NCBI GenBank assembly: GCA_032622095.1
Contig: CP136065.1
Coordinates: 39,993,503-40,057,502 of the forward strand
Reading direction: 5' to 3'
DNA length: 64,000 nt
Source: Siphonodentalium dalli
Taxonomy: Eukaryota > Mollusca > Scaphopoda > Gadilida > Siphonodentaliidae
Positions 1 through 10,480 of the stretch are shown here, piece by piece. The first letter of the stretch is position 1. Every line of letters starts with the position of its first letter. The position numbers were made by a program, and so were the translations under genes. The notes below the pieces were generated by a model, which saw only the letters and a list, made by a program, of their open reading frames with translations, did not search any database and was not told the origin of the DNA.

Positions 1-1643
1 CGTCGACATGCATACATGGTGCGTTTCGTTGTAGTTTTTTGGTACGACAGGGATGTCCATGCGGGAACACGACATGCATACATGGTGCGGTTCGTGGTAG
101 TTTTTGGTAGGACAGGGATGTCCAGGTGAGAACACGACGTCGACATGCATACATGGTGCGTTTCGTTGTAGTTTTTTGGTACGACAGGGATGTCCAGGCG
201 GGAACATGACATGCATACATGGTGCGGTTCGTTGTAGTTTTTGGTAGGACAGGGATGTCCAGGTGAGAACACGACGTCGACATGCATACATGGTGCGTTT
301 CGTTGTAGTTTTTTGGTACGACAGGGATGTCCAGGCGGGAACACGACATGCATACATGGTGCGGTTCGTGGTAGTTTTTGGTAGGACAGGGATGTCCAGG
401 TGAGAACACGACGTCGACATGCATACATGGTGCGTTTCGTTGTAGTTTTTTGGTACGACAGGGATGTCCATGCGGGAACACGACATGCATACATGGTGCG
501 GTTCGTGGTAGTTTTTGGTAGGACAGGGATGTCCAGGTGAGAACACGACGTCGACATGCATACATGGTGCGTTTCGTTGTAGTTTTTTGGTACGACAGGG
601 ATGTCCAGGTGAGAACACGACGTCGACATGCATACATGGTGCGTTTCGTTGTAGTTTTTTGGTACGACAGGGATGTCCAGGTGAGAACACGACGTCGACA
701 TGCATACATGGTGCGTTTCGTTGTAGTTTTTTGGTACGACAGGGATGTCCAGGCGGGAACACGACATGCATACATGGTGCGGTTCGTGGTAGTTTTTGGT
801 AGGACAGGGATGTCCAGGTGAGAACACGACGTCGACATGCATACATGGTGCGTTTCGTTGTAGTTTTTTGGTACGACAGGGATGTCCATGCGGGAACACG
901 ACATGCATACATGGTGCGGTTCGTGGTAGTTTTTGGTAGGACAGGGATGTCCAGGTGAGAACACGACGTCGACATGCATACATGGTGCGTTTCGTTGTAG
1001 TTTTTTGGTACGACAGGGATGTCCAGGTGAGAACACGACGTCGACATGCATACATGGTGCGTTTCGTTGTAGTTTTTTGGTACGACAGGGATGTCCAGGT
1101 GAGAACACGACGTCGACATGCATACATGGTGCGTTTCGTTGTAGTTTTTTGGTACGACAGGGATGTCCAGGCGGGAACACGACATGCATACATGGTGCGG
1201 TTCGTGGTAGTTTTTGGTACGACAGGGATGTCCAGGTGAGAACACGACGTCGACATGCATACATGGTGCGTTTCGTTGTAGTTTTTGGTAGGACAGGGAT
1301 GTCCAGGTGAGAACACGACGTCGACATGCATACATGGTGCGTTTCGTTGTAGTTTTTGGTACGACAGGGATGTCCATGCGGGAATACGACGTCGACATGC
1401 ATACATGGTGCGTTTCGTTGTAGTTTTTGGTACGACAGGGATGTCCAGGCGGGAACACGACATGCATATATACATGGTGCGTTTCGTGGTAGTTTTTGGT
1501 ACGGCAGGGATGTCCAGGCGAGAACACGACGTCGACATGCATACATGGTGCGTTTCGTTGTAGTTTTTGGTACGACAGGGATGTCCAGGCGGGAACACGA
1601 CATGCATACATGGTGCGTTTCGTGGTAGTTTTTGGTACGGCAG
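1..1643. repeat. Minisatellite, 66/71/72-bp units with a 418-bp higher-order repeat
   Basis: About 24 head-to-tail units, each carrying ACATGCATACATGGTGCG. Spacings between that word are 66, 71 or 72 bp. The long form (A) has a GACGTCGACATG start, GTTTCGTTG and a six-T run. The short form (B) has GCGGTTCGTGG and a five-T run. Unit starts at 417, 483, 554, 626, 698 and 764 recur at 835, 901 and onward, so A-B-A-A-A-B repeats with an exact 418-bp period (417 to 835 to 1253). Units after 1253 are more mixed. The array decays at about 1643. Open frames across it are repeat translations, not genes. It may continue left of the window. Confidence 0.97.
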
Positions 1644-1860
1644 GTATCTTCAGTTTGAATTTCCATCTGCAGCAAAATTCACAACGCTGGGACATTTCAT
1701 TTTCACCAGTGGTTCTCCGTTAATCTCTTCCATTTTCAAATTTCCAACTGAATATCCATTGAAGAAAAATTAAATATTAAGGTTAAAGAAATTCCATTTG
1801 CACTCATTCTGCTGGAATTTTCCGCCTGGTGCAAGTCTGATTTTAGTGTGCCTGTCATGT

Positions 1861-1952
1861 GCAGAATGAGGTTCCCATAGGGTGAATTAGTGACGCTACA
1901 CCGCATAGCGGGCTAGCACCACCAAATTCATCCTCTGGGGACCTCATTCTGC
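1861..1952. repeat. Foldback repeat, copy 1
   Basis: An imperfect inverted repeat. GCAGAATGAGGTTCCCATAG at the left end pairs with the CTGGGGACCTCATTCTGC end, and the inner arms carry GGTGAATTAGTG and its near-complement. The loop is rich in GCTAGC-like words. An extra CTCATTCTGC lies upstream at about 1803. It is probably a small palindromic MITE; no clear target duplication was seen. Confidence 0.7.
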
Positions 1953-2148
1953 ATGGCCCCATATGCTATGGGAGTTCTATTGAAGTTTCCAAATGGTGAA
2001 TATTGTGATGTACACCCATTGGGAACCTCGATTATGCAATATATCGTCTGCCAATTTTGGGATATAGAGAAACTAAAACAGAAATAGAATCCTAAGTTTC
2101 TCTAGAAATTTTATAATAAAGAAACAATCCAGAGAAGATGAGGCCTAA

Positions 2149-2241
2149 GCAGAATGAGGTCCACAGAGGGTGAATTTAGTGATGCTAGCCCACTATGCGG
2201 GATTGCGTCACTAAATTCACCATCTGGGGACCCCATTCTGC
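2149..2241. repeat. Foldback repeat, copy 2
   Basis: Same family as 1861-1952. GCAGAATGAGGTCCACAGAG at the left pairs with CTGGGGACCCCATTCTGC at the right, and GTGAATTTAGTGA pairs with TCACTAAATTCAC. Two copies within 400 bp suggest local duplication or repeated insertion. Confidence 0.72.
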
Positions 2242-3024
2242 AAATGACAGACACGCTATAATCGGGCTTGGTCTGGTTCCTCAAACTTCCCAACTGTTGG
2301 CAATTTCCAACCTAACATGTCCTACGATTGGATATGTCCAACTGATTGCCATTTTGTTCCTAAATGTGATAAAAAGTATAGGAAAATAATCCACATTTGA
2401 TCTAAGCACTACAAATTCCACACTAAATATTGGTTAGAATATCAAGAACAAACTCAGCCTATTATTTAGGGTAAATCTCCAACTAATGTTGTGTCAGGCA
2501 TGACATTTCCAACTTTCGAAAAAAATTGGCTAACGTTGTGCTGGGGAGAGAAACCCACCTATATACAAACCCCTCCACCAGTCGCCACGCCCTAGCATGT
2601 CCTTCATAGTTATAGCATATCACGTATTACGTTCCTGTTAGTCCTGCGCAGTTACTCGCTTGGAAATATCATGGATGACGTGAACTGTGTTAATATCGAG
2701 GGGACCCTGCTGATCAGACAGAATATTTTCATTAACTCGTCGTTTAATGTTGCCATTTACTGATCCTCCCTGGGGTGACCTAAACGCAACAACCGTCCAG
2801 AAAAATTAGCCTGTAAAACAGGCTGAGGCGACCGCAGGGTCTTAAAGCGACATTTTGTGTTCAAAGTTAACGTTAGGAGCATAATGTTTGCTCCGTGTAT
2901 TTCGGTGCATTGCATATATAATGCGACACTACCAGTGCGTTCTGCAGAAGATTGTGTGTATGTATATATCAACACATGCAGCAGGCTAATTTATGTGAAA
3001 TGATAACATTTCCGAGTTGATGGC

Positions 3025-3925
3025 TTAACCCTTTACCCAACAAACCGGCCAAAACCGGCCAAATAAAGCTTCAACAGCCTAAAATATCTTGGGTCTGTCT
3101 CAATAAAACCATACAAATATGGATATCATTGGAACCGGCTCTTTGACCACATTGTGATAGTTATAGTTATACCCTGTGCCAATGCATTCTCTTATATATG
3201 CGAGTCGACCATAGGTCGCCTCGCATATATAAGAGAATGCATTGGCCTAAAAAAAAAATCTTTTTTTAACACTTTTTACCATTTTGTCTTACATTCTTTA
3301 ACAATTTTATAATTTTTAATGTGTTAAAGGCACGTGAGGCCTTAGTTGTCGAAAATATTCATATTTGTTCCAATCACCGTAAACAGAAAAAACAGTAAAA
3401 CGCATACAGTTTCGTTCATATATACCATGACCATCGCGTAAACAGCATGTTATCATAAAGATTTACTATATTTAACCTAAGCAAGAGCCTGATTGTGTTA
3501 CAGAAGACAACACAATGCTGCTGGCTAATCACACACAAATGGCATAAACGCTCTTTATTCGTTCCATATCAGGAATTCACCCACAAAGAACGCTCTTTAT
3601 GTTAACCATCATAATATAAACAAACACCAGAAAAGTAACTTTTTAGGCTTTTGTTTACATAACAATGGTCAAAAATATGACAATAACATACTGTTTATGC
3701 GATATTTCTTATGTGTATTCGGACAAAGTCTGTCTATATTTTGTTGTTCTTTCTGTTTGTGGCGGTTTTTGACGGGTGGAAATATTTTCACAGCATACCC
3801 ACCGCCAAGGCCAACCGTACCTTTAAGCCAATGCATTCTCTTATATATGCGAGGCGACCTATGGTCGACTCGCATATATAAGAGAATGCATTGGCACAGG
3901 GCCCTTCTGTTGGGTAAAGGGTTAA
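3025..3925. mobile_element. piggyBac-like MITE, family A copy 1 (interrupted)
   Basis: Ends are TTAACCCTTTACCCAACA on the left and TGTTGGGTAAAGGGTTAA on the right, so there is a TTAA target site on both sides and the terminal repeat begins CCCTTT, as in piggyBac-type elements. It contains two 67-bp hairpin modules (3179-3245 and 3828-3894) in opposite orientation, each preceded on the outer side by CCCTGTG. The left arm also carries the subterminal block with AAACCGGCCAAAACCGGCC. No transposase is present, so it is non-autonomous. A family B element (3324-3826) sits inside it at an internal TTAA. Family assignment by TIR is inference. Confidence 0.88.
3324..3826. mobile_element. TTAA-flanked MITE, family B copy 1, nested in family A
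   Basis: TTAA direct copies at 3324-3327 and 3823-3826 bound a 503-bp element. Its inverted ends read TTAAAGGCACGTGAGGCCTT and (reverse complement of the right end) TTAAAGGTACGGTTGGCCTT. Family A copies near 12,690, 36,720 and 37,556 keep the uninterrupted site ...AATGTGTTAAGCCAATGC, or its reverse complement, which proves that this is an insertion with TTAA duplication. The interior repeats AACGCTCTTTAT and a GTAAACAG-rich stretch. No protein is encoded. Confidence 0.88.
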
Positions 3926-6091
3926 ACAGACATGGTTCATTTGAGTCTCTAACTTGGAATGAGCAGTAAGATATATCGATAAATACACTAACAACGACTT
4001 ACAAGATTTATATATACTCTTCAAGAATTGAACAAGTCATAAAACATTTTAAAGGGACTGAAGTCCTTCGAAGTGGGTTTATGCAATTATCAACAAGTTA
4101 ATGAAAATTTAGATTGACTTTGTTCTTATTGTCATCATTAACAACTCTCCTATAATGAAATTTTGGATATAAAAAACATGCATTATATGTAAATATTACT
4201 ATGGAAACGGAAATGCCGACAAAAGGCCAATTGTCCAATAAATAATAAGATACCAAAGTTTGATCGAAATATTACGGCAAACATTGGAAAAGGTCAAAGC
4301 TTTCAAAAATATTCTGAATATCATATTCAGACTAAACTTACTATACAATTCGCAATGTGTGTTGACAAATCACTTTAACAGCTTTGTTTGCATAACAGTG
4401 TTTTCAACACGCGTTTATTGGAGAACTATCTATAGTGAATATAAGAACAAAGTTTATCTATTTCTCCATGTTGTCTTAGTGGTAATGTTTTACAGACTTT
4501 TATATTTTTTTTGCGCACTGCGAGTGCCTTTGGTCCCTTTAAGACGATTTAAATGTTTCGCACAAAAATGATACAGTCTTCATTTTATTATGCAGGAATC
4601 GACTAACAAGGAACTTCTGCATGTTACATGACAAAAGTCGGGACCTGATTTTTCTAAATCCTATGAGTATATTTGTGTCAATTAAAGTGCTCATTATAAA
4701 AGTTTTCATCGTAATTATCGATCTATTTTCATCCCCCGGAACAACGCGATATAACAACGCGATCATAATTACAAGCTTCATGTCATTACGAGGATATAAT
4801 TACAAATCTCTTATCAATCTTTGAACTCCAGTAACTCTCCCATTCCAAACTACGTTCCCAACTATGTACTGCTACTTAATTTATGGACATTGTGGAATAA
4901 TGAACTCTCGGATTTTTGTTGCGTTTTGAACATTTGTTGACACACGAGATAATCCATGTTTGTACGTACACACCCGGCAGCTGGACACATCGGTAAACTC
5001 ACGTTCTGCTAGCATTTCCCATCGATCTCGCTGGCCCTCGAGACCTTATCCGATGCTAAATGGCTGATTTAATACAATCTCAATCGTTATGTCACATAAA
5101 GTAATCAAAAGGTAATAGTCTGTTTAAATATGAGTATCCCGCACGCAATAATTCCATGGTCGCCGTACGCTACAGAATATGACAGTCGGCGCTCGCTATT
5201 CATCAAACTATGTCGATTCCGGCTGAAGATTTATTATCAGATTGAGCAATGTAGGATGATAAAAAATACCGCTTTCTGCTGATGACCGTGAGCAGAACGA
5301 GCACAGGGCGATGGTAAATATCATTACTCGATGCAAAATGCAATGATTTTTCTGATTTTTGTTCTGTTTGGGATTAGTTATTATGTACAACATTGTGCGT
5401 GCGCTATATATAAAATGCTATCCGAGGCGGTGATTATAGGGCCCAACACATGCATGCCATGTTACGTTGTTTGTTGAAGCAACAACGACATGCAATATTT
5501 ACATACACATGCAAGTTTGTTATAGTTTGCAGCTACGTTTCTGTTCTGGGCGGCCCTAATAAGATATATAGCGTCTTGTGACAGCGGAACAGTTCACATC
5601 AGTATACTAGAATACATACTTTTAGACAACACGCGCAATAGTGGGGCTGTATACATACTATGGGAGATGCAAGATGGTGCCATGAAATCAGTTTCACTAT
5701 TTCACGATGAGGCCATATTGACACGCCAACTAGGCTTTGTGGAAAGAACATCGTATTTCTTTTCATTTTACTAGCATCAAGTTGTCCTATTCTAAAATAC
5801 ACCGATATAATATGTGAATTTCAGAACACGATTGTATAATCCCTAAGACCATATTGAGATTCGCTGATGTAATTTTCTTTCAAAACTTGCATCGGGACTT
5901 TAGTTACCTGCTACGACTAATGTATTCAGCCACGTACAGCAGGACACGGCTAAACGAAAGTGCAAAATCCATAACCACCAAAGACTATAACACGCTAGAG
6001 TAAATCCTGAAGATATCCCACAGCCGGATGTAGGAAGTTGGCATATTTAGCACCTCTATCTGTTTATATGGTTCCGTTACCAAATGAATCT
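3926..6091. other. No recognisable feature
   Basis: AT-rich single-copy-looking DNA. Open frames are short, and none shows a family motif or convincing splice context. Confidence 0.5.
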
Positions 6092-6298
6092 GATTGGAGA
6101 TATTAGAAGAAGACACATACGAGACGCGGGATGAGGGTATAAATCAGCAGTTTATTGTCTGAATTAACACTGGCTGTGAGCGATTTATTTCGTGCCGATT
6201 TATCAGCGGCTTAATTCTTGTAATAAACAGAATCTCATTTCCGCTGATAGTAATTCTTGTGGCTCAAGACGACATTCTTCATTCATAATATCTCCAAT
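6092..6298. mobile_element. Possible small TIR element
   Basis: ATTGGAGATATTAGAAGAAG at the left end is mirrored by the reverse complement of the right end, ATTGGAGATATTATGAATGA, which gives about 13 matching terminal bases around a ~207-bp body. No other copy is in the window and no target duplication is clear, so the call is tentative. Confidence 0.35.
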
Positions 6299-6660
6299 GT
6301 GTGATTGAAAGTACTGTTATTATGTCCCTTTGTCTGCGGAAACGATAATTCCGCTGGAGTCCATGTTCATACCCAGCACTTACAGCCAACCATCCTGGCA
6401 TTGCCGGACCGAACGCTGTCCGCATGTTATGAATCAATGGCGTATAGCCACGGTTCTAGTTGTACAGCCAAAGTGAAAGATACATTTTATGGGACCAATG
6501 CATAGCATACATATATACATGTGCCGCAGGAGGGGTGTGACTAGACATAGCTATATTAACCCTTACTTCCCAGAATGGCAAGAGTCTCCCTGCAATAACA
6601 TGACGCGCATCCCGGACCTCCATATGCATGTCGCCCTCGTACAAATAAGAACTACAGACA

Positions 6661-7870
6661 TGTACATATAGCGGAACTATACCGTCGACTATATATAGTC
6701 ACGAGGAACCAAGGGTGAATCGTTCACCGAAGTTCAATCCTCGAAATGCCGAGATTTGCCGAATATGCATGTTTGCCGCCGAATATGTATGTGTGGTCGC
6801 GACCCAAGTCTGTGTATGATCCGGGCTGGTCCGGGCGGTGTTTAGTTACACAATGCAGCAGTAACGGCAACACGTCTTGGTGGAGGGGGGTTCGTTCTAA
6901 AGAGGAAGATTAAAAAAATATATTGCAAACATTTTGTCAACATTTTATCACACTAGGTTCATGCCACTGTGTAGGAACTGTTACATGTACATATAGCGGA
7001 ACTATACCGTCGACTATATATAGTCACGATGAACCAAGGGTGAATCGTTCACCGAAGTTCAATCCTCGAAATGCCGACATCGCCGAATATGTTTGCCGCG
7101 AATGAAGCTAACAGCCCGACCTGCCCATGCATGTGATGTCCAGGGGGTGATTTTAGTGACCAGAACAGTGCGGGGTCATGGAAACCTCGCACGTACGGAT
7201 GTGAGGTCGCAGCAACACAGAAGTGCCGCTATTACCCCCATAACTTGCCAGCATTGCCGCTACATTTATTTGTGCATTTATGAGTTCTTAGCGCACTGCT
7301 CTTGCCACTAAAATCACCCATTTTCACCAAACACCACATGGGCTGTCCGAGTTGGTCCGGACTGATAGCTTCATTCGCGGCAAACATGTTCGGCGGCATT
7401 ACTGGGGTTAATTGCCAAGCTTCGGTGGACGATTCGCCATTGTCTCCTCGTGAATGTAGTCGACGGTAGTCCCGCTTCATATATATTTGGAGTTCTTGGT
7501 GGTACGGAGGCGACACGGGGGTCCGAGATGCGCGTCATTTTATTGTTGACACACTATTGCAATTCTGGTACATGTAGATTAGAGGCTAATAACGGCACCT
7601 ATGTGTGGTCGCGACCCAAGTCTGTGTATGATCCGGGCTGGTCCGGGCGGTGTTTAGTTACACAATGCAGCAGTAACGGCAACACGTCTTGGTGGATGGG
7701 GTTTCTTTCTAAAGAGGAAGATAAAAAAAATATATTGCAAACATTTTGTCAACATTTTATCACACTAGGTTCATGCCACTGTGTAGGAACTGTTACACCG
7801 GAAGTCGTTCTATCGCCGGTATTGTGATGGTTCTTGCCTGAGTTGTTACGGTTCCTGATGATTGAAAATA
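6661..7870. repeat. Shuffled block of direct repeats with diverged satellite relics
   Basis: Two direct repeat pairs are interleaved. 6661-6785 resembles 6986-7103 (TGTACATATAGCGGAACTAT and onward). 6788-6985 is nearly identical to 7600-7796, beginning TATGTGTGGTCGCGACC. Between them, 7050-7260 is a diverged forward subunit of the satellite at 53-58 kb (GAAGCTAACAGCCCG, then CATGGAAACC, then AGAAGTGCCGC). 7330-7520 is a diverged reverse-strand piece (CGGCATTACTGGGGTTAATTG). TCCGGGCTGGTCCGGGCGGT also matches, inverted, the left edge of that array at 53,333. Open frames here are non-genic. Confidence 0.8.
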
Positions 7871-9118
7871 ATCGTTTTTGTGACAAAATCACGCATAATT
7901 ATAGATATCTTGAATATATTATACTTTCCTGAATGAATAGAGGCTGCATACGTGCCGTGTTATCGCACCCTGAACGCTAGACCACAATTAACTCGGTATT
8001 AGCGAGTTAACGCGTAAATATCAACATGTTATCACTGAAAATAAAGCCACATGGACGCAATTTCTTTGTTTTTTTGTGGCGTATAAAATATGAAACGCAT
8101 TCTGAAGACAAACACTGACTATAAAGTATACCCGTGTTATTCTTTTGTAAAATAGCTGAGAAAGTATCCCGATAGGGGTTGATAATTGAGAGCTGTGACC
8201 TCGTAATCAATCCGGGTGCGTGTTACGGTTCTATTTCAAACAAATCATGGCTGTGACGGTTCTGTACATGAGATTTATTCGAACGATTTCTGCACTTCGG
8301 TCCGAAAATCGTGTATCTGACATTTTAAACCAGATAATGACTGCAGCTTATGTAATTTGCATAATAGAACAGGTATATTAAAAAATAACACAACACATAC
8401 CTAATACGGGAGGTTAAGTGACATTAATAGGCAGAAATAAAATATTGAAAGTCCCGATGAGTATAGTATCATAATCATGCCCGCATATATAAATACTTGG
8501 GAATCTTGAAACCAGTCTAGATGATTTTCAGGTTCAGATATCCGCATTTTCTCACTGGATCCATGTATCCTCAGTTTCTCCCCCGGTTTGCATGGTGGCC
8601 AATCAAAGGTTACTGATCAATTAACTTCAGAATGGCATACAATCTAGAGCAATACTGTGTCATGCAGTTGGGAAAAACCAAAGGCCAGGCCTTGTGCATG
8701 AGTTTGATCTGTTCCAAGGGGATGGTGCGGTTGGAAATTCCAAGGTGGACGCCCCAACATTGGAGACCCTCACGTCCATGCTCACTTGACACGTTATCAG
8801 CGAGGAATAATAATGTGCCTTATAATAGCCAGGTTCAGACACCCATAACACTGATTTCTAATGATTCATTTGTATGAATGTTTAGCTAATAATTCAAACA
8901 ACCTGTTACTGCATGTTGAATTTAATAGGTGCGCATTCCTACAAATGAATCAATAGGATTCAAGTCGCTGCTCATTACAGCACATTTAGTCACCAAAGGA
9001 TTAACATCCATATAATAATATTTGTAACTGTAGGATTCTTTGCTTTTGTATACCTTCTATTAAAAAATCAGAGATCCATAGTCAATCTAAAATATGATTG
9101 AGTGAAACGTTATCGTGC
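7871..9118. other. Non-coding stretch with one dispersed repeat
   Basis: Nothing gene-like seen. 8630-8775 is a copy of a dispersed repeat shared with 18,095-18,290 (see that entry). Confidence 0.5.
8630..8775. repeat. Dispersed repeat H, copy 1
   Basis: Shares ATACAATCTAG, TTGGGAAAAACCAAAG and GCGGTTGGAAATTCCAAGGT, in the same order, with 18,095-18,290. It contains the short palindrome TTGGAAATTCCAA. The origin is unknown, possibly a transposon fragment. Confidence 0.6.
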
Positions 9119-9119
9119 T

Positions 9120-9848
9120 TAGTGTTCGGTATTCGACGGATTTCGGTATTCGAATATTCGGTTCGAATAACGAGCGAATATTCGAATAGTATTCGAATAT
9201 TTAGATAAATTATAAAATTATATAGATAACATATTTTGGAACCAATTTATTGTTTAATGAAATAGCATATTTATCCATGCACATGCTATACGCAAAAAAG
9301 AGAGAAAAACAAGTCTTTTGGCTTAATAGCAAAAGTTTATGAAGTTCAAGTAGTAATGTCCCGTGCATGGTTCCACAAGTTGGTCGTAGTGCCACAATAA
9401 CTAAGAACATGATCTGGATTGAGCTTGCAGGTTGCCTTTTTAGTTTTGGCATCCAACGTGAAGTGAGTCCATATATCTGATTTCTTCGAATTTGACGCCA
9501 TATTATACACACAAGTGACAACGCGCAAACAAAACAAAACGATGCCTTATAGGTCCGCTTCCTGTGACCACATGCAAGCACGGTCTGGTTTACACCTAGC
9601 CAATAAAATTATTTCGACGTCATGACGCCAATCAAATCAAAACGTTACAGTTACGTCATATTAATTCGTTTATGGTCAGTGGAAAATAGACTATGATTTT
9701 AACAGACCCTCAGACTAATAACAAACCAGGAAACAATTACCCGGAGATTATTCTCGAATATTCGAATAGTCAAATAATTATTCGAATATTCGAATATTTA
9801 TTTTTACGAGCGAATATTCGAATATTCGAATATTCGGACCGAACACTG
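9120..9848 (-). mobile_element. hAT-like element with a BED-finger remnant
   Basis: The ends are imperfect inverted repeats. The left end reads (T)AGTGTTCGGTATTCG and the reverse complement of the right end reads CAGTGTTCGGTCCGAATATT. The CAGTG start is typical of hAT termini. Both subterminal regions are packed with the palindrome CGAATATTCG. Flanks ATCGTGCT (left) and ATTCGTGCT (right) could be a decayed 8-bp target duplication. The inside encodes a minus-strand BED-type finger fragment (9346-9501) but no catalytic domain, so it is a deletion derivative. Confidence 0.72.
9346..9501 (-). pseudogene. BED zinc-finger fragment of a hAT-type transposase
   Basis: A 51-residue frame starting MASNSKKSDIWTHF. 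The layout is that of the BED finger that opens hAT transposases and ZBED proteins: aromatic residues in S-D-I-W-x-H-F, an A-T-C-K-L segment, then T-T-T-N-L-W-N-H. The second Cys of the usual C-x2-C pair appears replaced (C-K-L-N), so metal binding may be lost. A stop follows directly and no dimerisation or DDE-like region is present. I take it as a broken first exon carried by the surrounding element. An ATG 36 bases further upstream in the same frame is less likely. Confidence 0.6.
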
Positions 9849-10136
9849 ATTCGTGCTTGTATATGCTTTAATAGCTGCATATTCTAGAATTCTATAATTT
9901 AATCTAGATAATCAGCATCCAGCAAGTGGATGCCCGACATAAACTTCATAAACTGCGTAATCAGAACATTGTATGGGTGTCAACGAACTTTTAACGTCTT
10001 ATTTTTGGCTTTTTGTTGAGTAAAATACGTCTACGAAAATAGACAACACTAGCCGATGTGCTCGTCTTCGTCCGGGCTATTTAGGGATTTATTTGTAATC
10101 GTCTCCGCCTGGACAAACTATTGTTCGATCGGCCCG

Positions 10137-10480
10137 GAAACAGGTCTATATGAGCGAATATGGTCAAGGTCAAGGACAAGGTCGCACGTGAAATTGGACC
10201 CACCCATATTGTTCCCGGGATCAAAGTAGGCCTACATTATACCAAATTTGAATCGGATCGGTCGAGGTCCAGAAACATGCCTATATGAGAGTATATGAGC
10301 GAGGTCAAGGTCAAGAACACGGTCGCAAGTGAAATTGGACCCGCCCATATTGTTCCCCGGATCAAAGTAGGCCTACACAACAAATTTGAGTCGGATCGGT
10401 AGAGCAGTTTTTCGAGTCTATAACACAAATACATACATACAGACAGAAGTTCCAAAACACATAATAGATCAAATACAAGA
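10137..10480. repeat. Dispersed repeat G, two tandem copies
   Basis: Two ~170-bp copies: TATATGAGCGAATATGGTCAAGG at about 10,148 and again at about 10,295, each followed by GTGAAATTGGACCC, CCATATTGTTCCC and ATCAAAGTAGGCCTACA. The right part, with CGAGTCTATAACACA and ACAGACAGAAGTTCCAAAA, recurs at 21,035-21,225. GGTCAAGGTCAAGG runs give internal low complexity. Probably the tail of an unidentified transposon. Confidence 0.7.

Larger units (their letters stand above)
1644..3024. other. Non-coding stretch with two related foldbacks
   Basis: I see no gene here. The stretch is AT-rich and holds two related hairpins (1861-1952 and 2149-2241), with scattered TTCCAA/TTGGAA words around 2280-2530. 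From 2530 to 3024 I recognise nothing. Confidence 0.6.

Noticed and set aside
515-1773. Overlapping ORFs of 68-125 codons
   Set aside because: They are frames through the 66-72-bp minisatellite; the same peptide recurs with the repeat period.
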